Below are positions 1-5,273 of a stretch of 5,510 nt of DNA, one piece after another. Source of the DNA: Anaerofilum sp. (GTDB lineage Bacteria > Bacillota > Clostridia > Oscillospirales > Ruminococcaceae); the NCBI GenBank assembly GCA_020024115.1, contig JAHHUF010000115.1, positions 1-5,510 of the forward strand, in the 5' to 3' direction. Both the position numbers and the translations under genes were made by a program. Under the pieces are notes generated by a model. It had not been told where the DNA came from, made no database searches, and saw only the letters and a list, made by a program, of their open reading frames with translations. The number at the start of each line of letters is the position of its first letter. Position 1 is the first letter of the stretch.

Positions 1-189
1 CCGCTGTGCAAAAAACATTCCCGGAAAAATCAAATAAAAAGGAACACAAATAAAAAAAGAGAGCATTGAAACAAAATTTGCGCCTGAAAGCAAACAAATT
101 GCAATGTAGCCTAAAAAGCAGATTGCAGAGCCAAAAAACCAAGGCATCAAGGAAGTGTTTTTGGACAGTGCAGAAGATTGTTGATTCAT
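1..189 (-). CDS. Partial membrane protein of unknown function (N-terminal 63 residues)
   Basis: The reading frame is open from an ATG at 189 to the window edge, so only the first 63 residues are visible and the C-terminus is missing. After a short polar N-terminus (MNQQSSALSKNTS) come two hydrophobic stretches, roughly residues 17-34 and 41-59, separated by a short loop. This predicts a polytopic inner-membrane protein whose N-terminus carries no signal-peptide cleavage site. I do not recognise the family; the visible part is too short and hydrophobic to assign. Start choice: an in-frame ATG at 198 lies only one base from the SD GAGGAG (201-206), while the ATG at 189 has a 10-base gap, so 189 is preferred. 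It follows the MATE transporter stop codon by 18 bases and is probably the fourth gene of the same operon. Confidence 0.7.
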   Translation of the reverse strand, partial: MNQQSSALSKNTSLMPWFFGSAICFLGYIAICLLSGANFVSMLSFFICVPFYLIFPGMFFAQR

Positions 190-207
190 TCCAATCATAC
201 TCCTCAT

Positions 208-1533
208 TTAGTATTTATAATAGATACGCATTTTGAAGAAAAAGTAAATTGAAAAAGCAAGAGTCAGCAGTTCAGCAATTGGAATAGAAAGCCAAATACC
301 TGTAACGCCCAACACCTGTGGCAGAACAAGAATCGAAATACACAAAAATGCAAAGGTGCGCAGGAAAGAAATGAGAGCAGAAATTTTTCCATTAGAAAAA
401 GCGGTAAACATAGAACTTGCAAAAATATTAAATCCTGTAATTAGATAGTTCAAAGAGAATAGAATCCAGCCGTCACTTACAATTGAAAAAACATTGCTGT
501 CTTTGGCAACAAAAACAGAAATCAGTGAGTTTTTCAGCAAAATACTCAGGCTGAACCACAAAACTGAGTTGATGGCAAGGAATAAAAGACTGTTTTTTAT
601 GATTTGTTTCAGTGCACAGGAGTCTTGTTTGCCGTAATAATAGCTGATGACAGGTGCAACACCCAATGAATAGCCAATGTATACAGAAGAAAGAAAAAAT
701 TGTACATATAGTACAATGGTGATACCTGCAACGCCGTCTTCTGCCAGCCATTCAAGCATGGTGAGGTTGAATAAAAAGGTGGTGACAGCAAACGCAAGGT
801 TGATGACCATTTCGGATGAACCATTGAAACAGGATTCAGCCACAACAGAAGGTTCCCATTTGGGCAAAACAAAATAGAGGATTCTCTTTCGGCAGACTGA
901 AAAATAAATCATTCCGAATATTGAGGGAATGGCATATCCCAAAATGGTTCCCAAAGCGGCTCCCTGCACACCCATATTTGCAAAGACAATAAAAATATAA
1001 TCAAAAATGATGTTCGCAAGTCCGCCTGCAACTGTGACAGTCAAACCTAAACGAGGTTTGCCAGCTGAAACAAAAAAACTCTGAAACAGCATTTGCAAAA
1101 TAATCAATGGAGAAGCTGCCAATAAAATAGACAGATATGTAATGCTGTCCTGTTGCAGTTCAGGGGTTGCACCCAAAAGTTGAACCAGTGCGGGAGTAAA
1201 ATAAAAACTCAAAACAGCAAGCACAATTCCAATCACAATGCCTGTGCCAACAATAAAAGAAAATCGCTGACGGGCAAGGTAGGGTTTTTGTTCTCCCATA
1301 TTGCGGGAAATAATGGCATTTCCGCCAGTGCCCAACATAACAGCAATTGCAATCACAACACTGATGGCAGGGTATACAATATTCAATGCAGAAAGAGCAG
1401 CAGACCCAACAACATTAGAAACAAATATCGCATCTACCATTTGGTAGAGCGACATAAACACCATCATAATAACAGTGGGCAGGGTAAATTTTACAATACT
1501 TTTGAAATTTGTGTTTTGTATCATGTGTTCCAT
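208..1533 (-). CDS. MATE family multidrug/cation efflux transporter
   Basis: This is a 441-residue protein, full length for the MATE (multidrug and toxic compound extrusion) family, whose members export organic cations or drugs across the cytoplasmic membrane in exchange for Na+ or H+. About twelve hydrophobic segments are spread over the whole length. The N-terminal half has family-typical sequence: FTLPTVIMMVFMSLYQMVD (about 16-34), the GTGG stretch at 68-71 and SRNMGE near 76-81. The overall look is of the MepA-like branch found in Firmicutes; the substrate cannot be read from sequence. The ATG at 1533 lies 21 bases after the upstream DUF523 stop. The only SD-like sequence (AAAGGA, 1548-1553) is an unusual 14 bases away, and an in-frame ATG at 1524 is an alternative start. 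It sits third in a NUDIX-DUF523-MATE operon, with a further membrane protein downstream. No frameshift is seen. Confidence 0.92.
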   Translation of the reverse strand: MEHMIQNTNFKSIVKFTLPTVIMMVFMSLYQMVDAIFVSNVVGSAALSALNIVYPAISVVIAIAVMLGTGGNAIISRNMGEQKPYLARQRFSFIVGTGIVIGIVLAVLSFYFTPALVQLLGATPELQQDSITYLSILLAASPLIILQMLFQSFFVSAGKPRLGLTVTVAGGLANIIFDYIFIVFANMGVQGAALGTILGYAIPSIFGMIYFSVCRKRILYFVLPKWEPSVVAESCFNGSSEMVINLAFAVTTFLFNLTMLEWLAEDGVAGITIVLYVQFFLSSVYIGYSLGVAPVISYYYGKQDSCALKQIIKNSLLFLAINSVLWFSLSILLKNSLISVFVAKDSNVFSIVSDGWILFSLNYLITGFNIFASSMFTAFSNGKISALISFLRTFAFLCISILVLPQVLGVTGIWLSIPIAELLTLAFSIYFFFKMRIYYKY

Positions 1534-1553
1534 AAAGGAAAAAAGGGTCCTTT
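1534..1553 (-). promoter_or_regulatory. Hairpin enclosing the MATE gene SD
   Basis: AAAGGA (minus strand, 1553 to 1548) is perfectly complementary to TCCTTT (1539 to 1534), with an 8-base loop. The first arm is the only SD-like sequence for the transporter, and the second arm directly abuts its ATG. If folded, the hairpin would hide the SD. Because it begins just after the DUF523 stop codon, ribosomes finishing that gene could open it, giving translational coupling. The stem is short and its regulatory role is inferred. Confidence 0.4.
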
Positions 1554-1554
1554 C

Positions 1555-1992
1555 TTATTTTGATAAAATTTGATGGATACTGCTTTCGCCAAATACCTGA
1601 ATGCCATTTTCTTTTAATAGCTGGGTGGTGACACCATCCCTATCCATCAAAGTTTTGGAAAAAGTGCCATCATAAATTTTTCCGCAGCCGCAACTGGGAC
1701 TGCGTTCCTTCAGCAAAGCAGCTTTGCAGCCAAACAAACGAGCGATTTTTAAGGTTTCTTCTGCCCCTTTTTGATATGCTGCAGTGGCGTCGTTGCCTGT
1801 TTGCGAAACAACTTTGCAGCCAATTCGCTCACAAGGAGTGCGGGGAGTGGGAAGCCCACCCAATATTTCGGGGCAAACAGGAATCAGATGCAACTCTGAA
1901 AGATGTTCCAGCAAAGGAGAATAAGGGGCGGATTTTCCGTCATAACGACAGCTAACCCCCAAAAGACAGGCGCTCACTAGAATCGGTTCCAT
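1555..1992 (-). CDS. DUF523 family protein, TudS/YbbK-like, putative Fe-S thiouracil desulfidase
   Basis: The 145-residue product is a complete, single-domain DUF523 protein. Diagnostic blocks are SACLLGVSCRYDG (about 7-19), PVCPEILGGLPTPR (38-51) and LLKERSPSCGCGKIYDGTF (93-111). The cysteines at 9, 40 and 101 in these blocks match the three invariant cysteines of the family. In characterised TudS members, cysteines of this kind hold a [4Fe-4S] cluster that removes sulfur from thiouracil. Whether this protein acts on thiouracil is inference; many DUF523 proteins are uncharacterised. Five further cysteines are present (15, 54, 59, 89, 103), including the CGC next to the third ligand. The frame can be extended to a TTG at 1998, but AGAGGA (2001-2006) is 8 bases from the ATG at 1992 and only 2 from that TTG, so the ATG is chosen. 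It lies 18 bases after the NUDIX gene and 21 before the transporter, in one operon. Confidence 0.88.
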   Translation of the reverse strand: MEPILVSACLLGVSCRYDGKSAPYSPLLEHLSELHLIPVCPEILGGLPTPRTPCERIGCKVVSQTGNDATAAYQKGAEETLKIARLFGCKAALLKERSPSCGCGKIYDGTFSKTLMDRDGVTTQLLKENGIQVFGESSIHQILSK

Positions 1993-2000
1993 AAGCAAAA

Positions 2001-2006
2001 TCCTCT
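2001..2006 (-). promoter_or_regulatory. Ribosome binding site deciding the DUF523 start
   Basis: AGAGGA on the minus strand lies 8 bases upstream of the ATG at 1992 and only 2 bases upstream of the alternative TTG at 1998. The spacing favours the ATG. The site falls in the 18-base gap after the NUDIX stop codon. Confidence 0.65.
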
Positions 2007-2010
2007 CTTA

Positions 2011-2496
2011 TCACAAAAAGTCACTCAATTGCAAAGGTGTACCATTGAGAATTGCATAAACAAGAGAATCTCCCTGATAGCATAACTTTAAGGTGAAAAA
2101 AGAAGATTCTGTTTGCAAAAGGTGGAGAAAAATTTTATCCCCTTCCCACAAAGGTAATGAGAGAATGGCATCTTTTTCAATCCATTTGAGTTCACCTTCA
2201 CAGCAGTTGCTACAAAGTTCCCCTACAAAACCGGTGGCAGTGAACAGGTGCATTTGTTCTGTGCCATATTTGTCAGAAACAAAGGTGACAATGCCCCGAA
2301 ATTGATATTGGGTCAGCTGCAAGTTGGTTTCCTCTTTCACTTCCCGCAGCAGGCAATCATCCGGGCTTTCGCCTTCCTCGAATTTTCCGCCAATGCCAAT
2401 CCATTTGCCTTGGTTTGCATCGTTTTTCTTTTTGGTTCGGTGCATCATAAGATAACAGCCATCCTGTTCCAGATAGCATAAAGTTGTATTTGTCAC
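2011..2496 (-). CDS. NUDIX hydrolase, putative 8-oxo-dGTP diphosphatase (MutT/MTH1-like)
   Basis: This 161-residue protein hydrolyses a nucleoside diphosphate linked to another moiety; similarity suggests removal of oxidised dNTPs such as 8-oxo-dGTP from the cytosolic pool. The Nudix box spans residues 37-59: G37, E43, then R51-E52-V-K-E55-E56-T-N-L. The Mg2+-binding glutamates of the REUxEE core are intact. The glycine near the end of the canonical box is replaced by Asn58, which I regard as a minor variation. Before the box, HRTKKKNDANQGKWIGIGGKF (19-39) and after it, RGIVTFVSDKYGTEQMHLF (67-85) and LPLWEGDKIFLHLL resemble Firmicutes proteins annotated as 8-oxo-dGTP diphosphatase. The substrate is inferred from family, not proven. 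Translation starts at GTG 2496, with AAAGGA 8 bases upstream; no better ATG precedes the conserved N-terminus. It is the first gene of the minus-strand operon, with the DUF523 gene 18 bases downstream. Confidence 0.9.
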   Translation of the reverse strand: MTNTTLCYLEQDGCYLMMHRTKKKNDANQGKWIGIGGKFEEGESPDDCLLREVKEETNLQLTQYQFRGIVTFVSDKYGTEQMHLFTATGFVGELCSNCCEGELKWIEKDAILSLPLWEGDKIFLHLLQTESSFFTLKLCYQGDSLVYAILNGTPLQLSDFL

Positions 2497-2541
2497 AAAA
2501 ATAATCCTTTCTGTTTGAACAATCTGATAACTTTCTTTTCT

Positions 2542-2550
2542 ATTGTAACA
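2542..2550 (-). promoter_or_regulatory. Promoter (extended -10) of the NUDIX operon
   Basis: The minus strand reads TGTTACAAT from 2550 to 2542, an extended -10 (TGn + TACAAT, five of six matches to consensus). The -35 position, 17 bases upstream, is only a T-run, so the extended motif would have to compensate. A start site near 2535 would leave a leader of about 38 bases containing the AAAGGA SD. It is the best candidate upstream of the four-gene operon. Confidence 0.5.
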
Positions 2551-2627
2551 TAAGAATCAATAAGAAAAAAGAAGGAACTATAAGGAGGGTAACAGTAAAT
2601 TCTGTTTGTAAAAAGAAAAGATACAGT

Positions 2628-2644
2628 CGCATTTTGAAGAAAAA
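2628..2644 (+). repeat. 17-bp direct repeat, copy 2 (copy 1 at 227-243)
   Basis: CGCATTTTGAAGAAAAA occurs here, just upstream of the exonuclease -10 box, and again at 227-243, inside the 3' end of the MATE gene, in the same orientation. A GATAC precedes both copies, overlapping copy 1 by one base and ending 4 bases before copy 2. The sequence is AT-rich, so chance is possible, but a 17-base exact match is unusual in a window of this size. Confidence 0.5.
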
Positions 2645-2649
2645 TCCTG

Positions 2650-2655
2650 TATAAT
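2650..2655 (+). promoter_or_regulatory. Promoter -10 box of the exonuclease gene
   Basis: A perfect TATAAT lies 21 bases before the ATG at 2677. No good -35 is found at 16-18 bases; TTGAAG at 2634-2639 is only 10 bases away and cannot serve. The predicted transcript start near 2662 would place AAGGAA (2661-2666) at the very 5' end of the mRNA. That argues for use of the later SD (AGAAGGA, about 2682-2688) and the TTG start at 2695. Confidence 0.5.
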
Positions 2656-2676
2656 CGTATAAGGAATTTTAATCGG

Positions 2677-3540
2677 ATGAAAGAAGGAATGGGATTGAAC
2701 TATATCACACTGGATTTGGAGTGGAATCAGCCGGCACCCGATTGTAAAGCTGTACATCAGCTTACAACCGAAATCATTCAGATTGGTGCAGTGAAAATGG
2801 ATGATAACTTTTCAATCATAGACCAATTTAAAGCGGATGTCCGTCCTCGATTTTATCCGCAAATTAAACACGAGGTGCAGCAGTTGACAGGTATCAGTCA
2901 GGAACAGCTAATGCAGGGAATGGAGTTTCCACAAGCAGTGCAACAACTGCAAAAATGGTGTGGACAAAAATTTGCTTTGATTACATGGAGCCATGAAGAT
3001 GTGCCTGTGCTGCGAAAAAATATGCAGGTGTATCGGATAGATTTTGGCTGGCTGCCGGATGCCTATGATTTGCAGATTGTTTATAGTTTGCAGCAGTTGG
3101 AAAAATATCAGCAGACAGCATTGGTTAAGGCAATGGTGCAACTGGGAATGGAGCCGGAATTGACAGCCCATGATGCACTGCATGATGCGTTATATACAGC
3201 ACAACTGTGCCAAAAACTGGATATGAAAAAGGGTATCAGTCAATATGTCGAATACCAAAAAGAGGCTGCAAAAGGCAGAGCAATTGCAGTCAAAACGCAA
3301 GATGGATACACAACACCCGAACAAGCCCATGAAGACGCTGCTTTGCGAGAGTTTCTATGCCCTGAATGTGGAACAGAAATGAAAGCACAGCCATGGGAAA
3401 AGCAAAAAGGTGTGAAACGAACTGCAAAAACTCATTGCCCCACACATGGAGATTTTGAAATCCGTTTGAGGATTCAGCCAAGGCGAGATAAAACCTTTCG
3501 GGCAAGAGCAGCACTATATCAAATAGAAGAAAACGAATAA
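2677..3540 (+). CDS. DnaQ-like DEDDh 3'-5' exonuclease with C-terminal zinc-ribbon-like module
   Basis: The 287-residue product starts with an RNase T/DnaQ-fold exonuclease domain, about residues 8-183, which removes nucleotides from DNA or RNA 3' ends using two metal ions. The catalytic residues are visible: D13 and E15 in the Exo I motif (YITLDLEWNQ), D108 in Exo II (WSHEDVPVLRKN), and H165 with D170 in Exo III (H-x4-D). After a linker (about 184-225) comes CPEC (228-231) and CPTH (254-257), four possible zinc ligands in a short C-terminal module ending in a basic stretch (RPRRD-like, RLRIQPRRDKTFRAR). The substrate is unknown; the domain resembles KapD/ERI-type nucleases. Coordinates give the longest start, ATG 2677 with AAGGAA 10 bases upstream. 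The in-frame TTG at 2695 (AGAAGGA, 6-base gap) gives the family-like N-terminus MNYITLDLEW and is a serious rival. The gene stands alone between a divergent operon and a terminator. Confidence 0.88.
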   Translation: MKEGMGLNYITLDLEWNQPAPDCKAVHQLTTEIIQIGAVKMDDNFSIIDQFKADVRPRFYPQIKHEVQQLTGISQEQLMQGMEFPQAVQQLQKWCGQKFALITWSHEDVPVLRKNMQVYRIDFGWLPDAYDLQIVYSLQQLEKYQQTALVKAMVQLGMEPELTAHDALHDALYTAQLCQKLDMKKGISQYVEYQKEAAKGRAIAVKTQDGYTTPEQAHEDAALREFLCPECGTEMKAQPWEKQKGVKRTAKTHCPTHGDFEIRLRIQPRRDKTFRARAALYQIEENE

Positions 3541-3586
3541 AATCACCCCTTTGGTTGAAATTGTATCAACTAAAGGGGTGATTTTT
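3541..3586. terminator. Bidirectional rho-independent terminator between the exonuclease and cysE genes
   Basis: The arms 3541-3558 and 3566-3583 are complementary over 18 bp with one exception, which is a G-U wobble in the plus-strand RNA, around a 7-base loop. The GC-rich core is CACCCC/GGGGTG. A T-run follows on the plus strand (3582-3586), and the A-rich end of the exonuclease gene (TAA, 3538-3540) supplies the T-rich tail for minus-strand transcripts. It begins immediately after the exonuclease stop and lies 15 bases beyond the cysE stop, so it can end both convergent transcripts. Confidence 0.93.
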
Positions 3587-3601
3587 CTGTATTTCAGATT
3601 G

Positions 3602-4237
3602 CTATTCTGCGTTCTTTTTGGATTGACATTCCAAAATTCCCAATCGCCGCTCCATTTCACAAAGTTGACTGTGGACAACATCTGGAATGTTCTGTTGGTT
3701 GAGGTCGTCACTGGGGCAAATTTTGGCACCATCTCTGCGTACAACAATTGCAGGAATACCGGCAGCAGTACAATTGCAGGGCAAACTTTGCAAAACCACA
3801 CTGCCAGCGGCAATGCGTGTGTTGTCACCAATGGAAACAGGCCCCAAAACCTTTGCACCAGCCCCCACAAGGACATTGTTGCCCAAAGTAGGGTGGCGTT
3901 TTCCGTGGTCTTTGCCTGTTCCGCCCAGAGTTACCTGATGATAAATGGTACAGTTGTCACCAATTTCAGCGGTTTCTCCAATCACAACTCCCAGACCGTG
4001 GTCAATAAACAGATTTTTACCAATAGTTGCACCCGGATGAATTTCAATCCCTGTAAATCCTCGCCCCCATTGGCTGACCATACGGGCAAGGAAAAAGCGT
4101 TTCCATAGATAGAGACGATGGCTGATTTTGTAAAAAATCAAAGCATGGAATCCCGGATATAACAGAAGAACTTCAGCTATACTGCGAGCGGCAGGGTCTT
4201 TACTGCGAATATTTTGGGCATCTGAAAGAAGACTCAT
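3602..4237 (-). CDS. cysE: Serine O-acetyltransferase
   Basis: CysE acetylates L-serine with acetyl-CoA to give O-acetylserine, the first committed step of cysteine synthesis. The 211-residue protein is the short Gram-positive form: a brief helical N-terminus (about 1-55, with DPAARSIAEVLLLYPGFHAL) followed by a left-handed beta-helix of hexapeptide repeats (about 64-168). Family landmarks are GIEIHPGATIG (63-73), the catalytic-histidine motif IDHGLGVVIGET (His80), VTLGGTGKDHGKRHPTLG (102-119, His115) and the closing AAGSVV...AAGIPA. The tail (170-211) contains DDLNQQNIPDVV and a short charged helix; it ends in Glu, not the terminal Ile that in enterobacterial CysE plugs the CysK active site. 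The ATG overlaps the cysK stop as ATGA, with GAGGT inside the cysK end 6 bases upstream, so translation is coupled. It ends 15 bases from the shared terminator. Confidence 0.96.
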   Translation of the reverse strand: MSLLSDAQNIRSKDPAARSIAEVLLLYPGFHALIFYKISHRLYLWKRFFLARMVSQWGRGFTGIEIHPGATIGKNLFIDHGLGVVIGETAEIGDNCTIYHQVTLGGTGKDHGKRHPTLGNNVLVGAGAKVLGPVSIGDNTRIAAGSVVLQSLPCNCTAAGIPAIVVRRDGAKICPSDDLNQQNIPDVVHSQLCEMERRLGILECQSKKNAE

Positions 4238-5166
4238 TGCTCTACCTCAAAAATGCCAGTAGACAAATAGCGCTCACCAGTATCAGGGAAAATTGCAACA
4301 ATGGTTTTACCTGCGTTTTCGGGGCGTGCAGCCACCTGTGAAGCTGCCCAAGCAGCAGCACCGGAAGAAATGCCAACAAATACACCTTCATGATGTGCCA
4401 AAAAAAGAGTGGTTTCTGCGGCATCTTCGTTGGTGACGGTGATAATTTCATCTGCCATAGAGGCATCATAGTTTTTGGGGATAAAATTTGCACCAATACC
4501 CTGAATTTTGTGCGAACCGGCAGTTCCGCCAGACAGCACAGGGCTTGCAGCAGGTTCCACTGCAATTGCCTTGATGGCAGGATTTTTTTGTTTGAGAATT
4601 TTTGCAGTGCCGGATAAAGTTCCGCCAGTGCCTACCCCTGCAACAAGAATGTCAATTTTGCCATCGGTATCACGCCAGATTTCTTCAGCAGTTGCAGCAT
4701 GAGCAGCAGGATTTGCGGGGTTGTCAAACTGTCCGAGCATCAAGCTGTTTGGCATAGAGGAAGTTAATTCCTCAGCTTTTTTTACGGCTCCTGCCATGCC
4801 CTCGCTTGCAGGGGTCAGAACAAGTTCAGCCCCCAGTGCTTTGAGCAGGTTGCGACGCTCCATGCTCATGCTTTCGGGCATAGTCAGAATGCAGCGATAG
4901 CCACGGCTTGCAGCAATGTAGGACAAAGCAATGCCTGTGTTGCCGCTGGTTGGTTCAATAATGGTTCCGCCTGCTTGCAGCTTTCCACTGGCTTCGGCAG
5001 CCTCAACCATTGAAACAGCAGCACGGTCTTTTACAGAAGAAAGAGGATTAAAACTCTCTAGTTTTGCAATAATAGAAGTGCAGGCAGAACACCACTTTTC
5101 CAGTTGTTGAAGTTGTACAAGTGGGGTGTTGCCAATCAATTGGGTAATGTTTTTTGCAATATTCAT
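4234..5166 (-). CDS. cysK: Cysteine synthase A (O-acetylserine sulfhydrylase)
   Basis: CysK is a cytosolic pyridoxal-phosphate enzyme that replaces the acetyl group of O-acetylserine with sulfide to form L-cysteine. The 310-residue length is normal. Landmarks: IGNTPLV (11-17), PLP-binding Lys46 in SSVKDRAA (43-50), the substrate loop PTSGNTGI (72-79), MPESMSMERR (96-105), the phosphate-binding GVGTGGTLSG (177-186), and SSGAA (267-271), whose second serine contacts the pyridine nitrogen. All match the CysK rather than the cystathionine beta-synthase branch. The ATG at 5166 has a strong SD, AAGGAGGA at 5177-5184, with a 10-base gap. The gene is first in a two-gene operon with cysE, overlapping it by 4 bases. 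Its promoter overlaps that of a divergent small gene, and its leader starts with a small hairpin; no T-box or SAM-type leader fits in about 55 bases. Confidence 0.97.
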   Translation of the reverse strand: MNIAKNITQLIGNTPLVQLQQLEKWCSACTSIIAKLESFNPLSSVKDRAAVSMVEAAEASGKLQAGGTIIEPTSGNTGIALSYIAASRGYRCILTMPESMSMERRNLLKALGAELVLTPASEGMAGAVKKAEELTSSMPNSLMLGQFDNPANPAAHAATAEEIWRDTDGKIDILVAGVGTGGTLSGTAKILKQKNPAIKAIAVEPAASPVLSGGTAGSHKIQGIGANFIPKNYDASMADEIITVTNEDAAETTLFLAHHEGVFVGISSGAAAWAASQVAARPENAGKTIVAIFPDTGERYLSTGIFEVEQ

Positions 5167-5202
5167 GCGAATAACATCCTCCTTTTATTTTTGTGTATGA
5201 TA

Positions 5203-5220
5203 ACTCCCAAAAAAGGGAAT
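5203..5220 (-). promoter_or_regulatory. Small hairpin at the 5' end of the cysK leader
   Basis: In the minus-strand RNA, AUUCCC (5220 to 5215) can pair with GGGAGU (5208 to 5203) around a six-U loop, giving six pairs including one G-U. It would start at or within a base or two of the predicted transcript start near 5221. It may protect the mRNA 5' end; there is no terminator-like U-run after it. The role is inferred. Confidence 0.35.
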
Positions 5221-5226
5221 AGTTTG

Positions 5227-5249
5227 AATTATACCATATTAGTATAATT
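5227..5249. promoter_or_regulatory. Perfect 8-bp inverted repeat spanning both divergent -10 boxes (candidate operator)
   Basis: AATTATAC (5227-5234) and GTATAATT (5242-5249) are exact inverted copies separated by 7 bases, centred at 5238. Each arm contains a TATAAT, one for cysK and one for the small divergent gene. A regulator bound here would block both promoters. Caution: two back-to-back TATAAT boxes give six of the eight matching positions by themselves, so only two pairs are extra support. Confidence 0.5.
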
Positions 5250-5256
5250 TTGTATA
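5228..5256 (-). promoter_or_regulatory. cysK-cysE promoter
   Basis: The minus strand shows TATACA (5256 to 5251; four of six matches to the -35 consensus), a 17-base spacer, and TATAAT (5233 to 5228) preceded by TGG, a full extended -10. The start site would be near 5221, giving a leader of about 55 bases. This is the best-formed promoter in the window. Confidence 0.75.
5243..5248 (+). promoter_or_regulatory. Promoter -10 box of the small divergent gene
   Basis: A perfect TATAAT lies 25 bases before the ATG at 5274, predicting a leader of about 19 bases. The -35 position (about 5220-5225, TAGTTT) is poor, so the promoter may be weak or need an activator. It overlaps the cysK promoter almost entirely, so the two cannot be occupied by polymerase together. 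Confidence 0.55.
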
Positions 5257-5273
5257 GAGGAAAAGAGGTTTTT

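Noticed and set aside
1153..1563. Plus-strand open frame of 136 codons opposite the MATE gene
   Set aside because: The translation is low-complexity, rich in Asn, His and Lys, as expected from the complement of a hydrophobic AT-rich gene.
1996..1998. TTG start for the DUF523 protein
   Set aside because: The SD would be only 2 bases away; the ATG six bases on has an 8-base gap and fits the family N-terminus.
2581..2590. Strong SD-like TAAGGAGGGT on the plus strand in the intergenic region
   Set aside because: No start codon with a sustained reading frame follows at a suitable distance; stops occur at once. It is treated as chance purine-rich sequence.
2591..2606. Short dyad AACAG-TAAATT-CTGTT upstream of the exonuclease as an operator
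   Set aside because: Five-base arms in AT-rich DNA arise often by chance, and it matches no operator I can name, including LexA boxes.
2634..2639. TTGAAG as a -35 box for the exonuclease promoter
   Set aside because: Only 10 bases separate it from TATAAT; polymerase needs about 16-18.
3551..4108. Long plus-strand open frame of 185 codons opposite cysE
   Set aside because: It lies antisense to a strongly conserved enzyme, starts inside the terminator hairpin, and its protein has no recognisable domain or SD.
5167..5260. T-box or SAM riboswitch controlling cysK
   Set aside because: The leader is only about 55 bases, has no T-box core (GGUGG-type) and no long terminator/antiterminator pair.
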